Positions 4,178 to 6,528 of a stretch of 6,528 bases of DNA are shown here, piece after piece. The number at the start of each line of letters is the position of its first letter. Position 1 is the stretch's first letter. Origin of the DNA: Nanosynbacter sp. (lineage in GTDB: Bacteria; Patescibacteriota; Saccharimonadia; Saccharimonadales; Saccharimonadaceae); contig JABZKE010000029.1 in assembly GCA_015257445.1 (NCBI GenBank), positions 1-6,528 on the forward strand, read 5' to 3'. Both the position numbers and the translations under genes were made by a program. The notes under the pieces were generated by a model that did no database searches, had not been told where the DNA came from, and saw only the letters and a program-made list of their open reading frames with translations.

Positions 4178-6424
4178 TTAGCTATTGGCTAACTGGTCGA
4201 ATTCTTCCAGAGATTTAATCATTACGTCGCGTGGCTTATTGCCGTTAGCTGGACCAATCACCCCGATTTCTTCCAACCAAATCGCGAGGCCCGAGACGAA
4301 GCCGTGACCCTTACCGAGGTAGGTTTGCAGCATCGCAGTTGAGAATTTACCTTTCGATAAAGTAATCTCAATCGCCTTACGCACCACTGGATCAGATGGA
4401 TCATATTTGCGGCCAAGTTCACCGAAGGATCCACCATCCGAAGGTCCCATTCCTTTAATCTGCACTGCCTGAGAAATTACCTCATTATTGTATTCTGGTT
4501 GTCTCTGTTCACGGAGGAAGTTGGTTAGCTTATTGATTTCATCATCCGAGGCGAAGGCACCCTGAATACGACGTGGCTTACCCATCATTTCGGTGGTCAG
4601 CATTAGCATGTCACCGTTACCGAGTAGTTTTTCTGCTCCACCCGATTCGAGCATCATACGTGAGTCGATACCGTTTAACACCTTAAAGGCGATACGGCCC
4701 GGAATGTTCGCCTTAATCAAACCGGTGACCACCTTTACTTCCGGACGCTGGGTGGCGAGCACCAAGTGAATACCGGAGGCACGACCTTTCTGGGCAATAC
4801 GCACGATTAACTGTTCGAGATCTTTGCCTGCCTGCATCATCAAGTCCGCCATCTCATCGATGATAATCACGATGTAAGGCATCTTATTATTCTGTGTGGC
4901 ATCTTCCGACTCCTCGCCATTTTTCTTCGCTTCTTCCGCGCGGGCCTTCATTTTTTCGTTATAGTCCTCAATTTTCTTTACGCGCTCTTCCGCGAGACAA
5001 GCATAACGACGTTCCATTTCATTCACTGCCCACTTCATCGCCGAAAGCGCCTTATCGGTCGCCGTAATAATCGGCGTCAAAAGATGCGGGATGTCATTAT
5101 ATTGCGCCATTTCCACCTGCTTTGGGTCCACGATAATTAATTTCATGTCACTCGGAGCATTACGATAAAGTAGGGAAGAAATCAAAATATTCGTCATCAC
5201 CGACTTACCGGAACCGGTAGTACCAGCGATCAGAAGGTGAGGCATTTTCGCCAGGTTAGCAATAATGGTGTTGCCAGAAATATCCTTACCCACGGCAAAA
5301 CAAAGTGCAGCCTGTTCTTTCTTCCAGTGGTCACTCTCAAGAAGACTCCTCAAGCTTACGCTTTCTTTACGTACGTTTGGAATTTCTACACCGACTAGAC
5401 GAGTACCTGGGATCGGTGCCTCAATACGCACGCTCTCGGTAGCGAGATTCAGTGCCAACTCTTTATCACGCGCCGCAATTTTCGAGAGAATTACCCCCGC
5501 AGGTGGACGTATGGTATATTGGGTCACCGAAGGACCGATGTTGGCACCTTCGACCTCGACATCAATTCCGAAATCTACGAAGGTAGACTTAATGATTACT
5601 GCATTCTGCTGAATATTACCGCCATCTGGTGGAATATGTTTCTTAGAAAGAAATTCCACGCTTGGCATTTTCCAATCTGGATCAGAAGCTGCAGTCAAAG
5701 CACGTTCTGGCTCTGGCTCCGCTGGCTTTTCTGCACTTGCTTTTTTCACTTCCAGCTTAGGGGTCTTCAGCTCGGCTGCCGACATTTCGATACCATTAGC
5801 CTTAATACGAATTGGCGCATCGAGCGGAGCAACTTCACGCTCTGCCTTTCGAGCCACACGCGCATTTTCGGAATCCTCCGCCTTGCGACCAGTGCGGAAA
5901 AGATTCGCAAAATCCTTAAATACCGTCAGTGGGGAAAGTTGGAGAATAAAAATTCCCGTAATGAAAATCAGTACGATATAAATAAAGGCTGCGACCGACG
6001 GATCAAGTAACTGAGTAACTAGATGATTTAATGCATTACCAATCACGCCACCAGTCAAATTTTTCGTCCCATAAGATGGTAAATCGAAAATCCCGGCCAG
6101 CCAGAGAATCATCAGGAAAGAAGTTACCCAAATCACGGTCGGCAGACGATTGTCTTCGGTGAGAAAAATTTTCACCGCCAGATAAACCAAAATCACCGGA
6201 ATCGCGTAGGTCGCATAACCGACCACGTAGAGTGACCCGCTATGAAAATCATTCAGCAGGTTGCCGCCACTGCCGAACCAGGTCATAATCAAAACGACCG
6301 AAATCACGATCATTAACAGGGCCATTACTTGGCGCCAAAATCCCCCTGGTAGTTGATGGGTTGGAGCGGGGTCTTTTGCTCTACCTCTAGACGTTCGACG
6401 TCTTCCTCGTGTTTGTTTAGCCAT
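4178..6424 (-). CDS. ftsK: DNA translocase FtsK/SpoIIIE
   Basis: A septum-anchored hexameric ATPase that pumps chromosomal DNA during division. Numbering is from the ATG at 6430 (750 residues; 748 from the preferred ATG at 6424). A basic start (TRGRRRTSRGR) precedes four membrane segments (about 35-52, 67-90, 98-115, 147-165), then a short Ala/Pro/Glu linker (about 185-255). The motor has Walker A GTTGSGKS (403-410), Walker B IIIDE (522-526), DPKQVEM (435-441) and ATQRPEV (559-565). A winged-helix gamma domain (about 677-738) ends in the typical GPANGNKPRDV. Length is close to SpoIIIE-type proteins and lacks the long E. coli linker. A charged insert (about 480-515, KARAEEAKKNGEE) sits between the Walker motifs. 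The gamma recognition helix lacks the residues E. coli uses to read KOPS. I chose 6424 because the -10 ends at 6431, placing transcription start at about 6424, and no Shine-Dalgarno is visible. Confidence 0.95.
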   Translation of the reverse strand: MAKQTRGRRRTSRGRAKDPAPTHQLPGGFWRQVMALLMIVISVVLIMTWFGSGGNLLNDFHSGSLYVVGYATYAIPVILVYLAVKIFLTEDNRLPTVIWVTSFLMILWLAGIFDLPSYGTKNLTGGVIGNALNHLVTQLLDPSVAAFIYIVLIFITGIFILQLSPLTVFKDFANLFRTGRKAEDSENARVARKAEREVAPLDAPIRIKANGIEMSAAELKTPKLEVKKASAEKPAEPEPERALTAASDPDWKMPSVEFLSKKHIPPDGGNIQQNAVIIKSTFVDFGIDVEVEGANIGPSVTQYTIRPPAGVILSKIAARDKELALNLATESVRIEAPIPGTRLVGVEIPNVRKESVSLRSLLESDHWKKEQAALCFAVGKDISGNTIIANLAKMPHLLIAGTTGSGKSVMTNILISSLLYRNAPSDMKLIIVDPKQVEMAQYNDIPHLLTPIITATDKALSAMKWAVNEMERRYACLAEERVKKIEDYNEKMKARAEEAKKNGEESEDATQNNKMPYIVIIIDEMADLMMQAGKDLEQLIVRIAQKGRASGIHLVLATQRPEVKVVTGLIKANIPGRIAFKVLNGIDSRMMLESGGAEKLLGNGDMLMLTTEMMGKPRRIQGAFASDDEINKLTNFLREQRQPEYNNEVISQAVQIKGMGPSDGGSFGELGRKYDPSDPVVRKAIEITLSKGKFSTAMLQTYLGKGHGFVSGLAIWLEEIGVIGPANGNKPRDVMIKSLEEFDQLANS

Positions 6425-6430
6425 AAACAT

Positions 6431-6439
6431 ATTATAGCA
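6431..6439 (-). promoter_or_regulatory. Extended -10 promoter of ftsK abutting the start codon
   Basis: Minus strand TGC-TATAAT (6439-6431) directly touches the ATG at 6430. With the usual 6-nt gap, +1 falls at about 6424, the A of the second ATG, implying a leaderless message. A second TATAAT sits at 6442-6447 and would give a leader of only about 5 nt to the ATG at 6430. No good -35 is visible for either. Confidence 0.6.
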
Positions 6440-6470
6440 TAATTATAGGGATGAAAATCAGTTAAAAATT

Positions 6471-6497
6471 AAAAAAAGAGCGCCAAATTTTGCCGCT
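6471..6497 (-). terminator. Candidate terminator of a minus-strand gene beyond the right edge
   Basis: An imperfect stem (6479-6482 with 6494-6497, a C-C mismatch, then 6484-6486 with 6490-6492) is followed on the minus strand by C and seven T, then AATTTTT. Two minus frames entering from the edge close just before it (TAA at 6515-6517, TAG at 6496-6498), so an upstream gene could end here; none can be identified from the 30 bases available. Confidence 0.45.
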
Positions 6498-6528
6498 AAA
6501 AATTACAATGATTTTTATTGTGGAAAAC

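Noticed and set aside
5265..6010. Plus-strand open frames of 115 and 163 codons opposite ftsK
   Set aside because: They run antisense to conserved FtsK motor and membrane-domain codons, show no recognisable motif and lack ribosome binding sites.
6519..6527. TTTTCCACA on the minus strand, one mismatch from a DnaA box
   Set aside because: It is a single 9-mer at the window edge with no companions visible; a replication origin cannot be supported.
6508..6528. Plus-strand ATG opening seven codons (MIFIVEN) to the edge
   Set aside because: No Shine-Dalgarno or convincing -10 at leaderless distance precedes it, and seven codons cannot be judged.

Overview
The window looks like a piece of a small-genome Candidatus Saccharibacteria (TM7) or related Patescibacteria chromosome. 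That placement is an inference: the PNPase and FtsK sequences are bacterial housekeeping proteins that read like the TM7 versions I know, for example a PNPase second core with RGLTQ and a GSTSMAATCSSC loop. Transcription signals lean on extended -10 elements. TAA closes all four complete genes and TGG encodes Trp, so nothing suggests the UGA recoding of SR1/Gracilibacteria. No 16S or ribosomal gene is present to settle it.

Layout, left to right. The first 23 bases are the start of a minus-strand gene running off the edge (MNNNDTNA...). It shares a divergent promoter region with pnp on the plus strand (261-2426, polynucleotide phosphorylase). The pnp leader contains a 57-nt nearly perfect hairpin (192-248) just upstream of the ribosome binding site, as expected for an autoregulated pnp. 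pnp ends at a strong terminator and converges on a minus-strand pair of paralogous, unrecognised single-pass membrane proteins (4030-3341 and 3314-2547). The right third is ftsK on the minus strand (6424-4178), with its own promoter and terminator. The last 90 bases hold the ftsK promoter and what looks like the terminator of a gene beyond the window.

How the parts relate. pnp (RNA turnover) and ftsK (chromosome segregation at division) are core genes, each apparently transcribed alone. Between them sits an accessory pair whose proteins share a nearly invariant 62-residue membrane-proximal stalk (one amino-acid difference, though about one codon in two differs at its third base) joined to strongly diverged C-terminal heads with two conserved cysteines. 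The truncated gene at the left edge has a similar N-terminus (NDTN), so it may be a third member on the far side of pnp. This membrane-protein family and the structured pnp leader are the most interesting content. I see no CRISPR array, tRNA, rRNA, insertion sequence or recognisable defence system.
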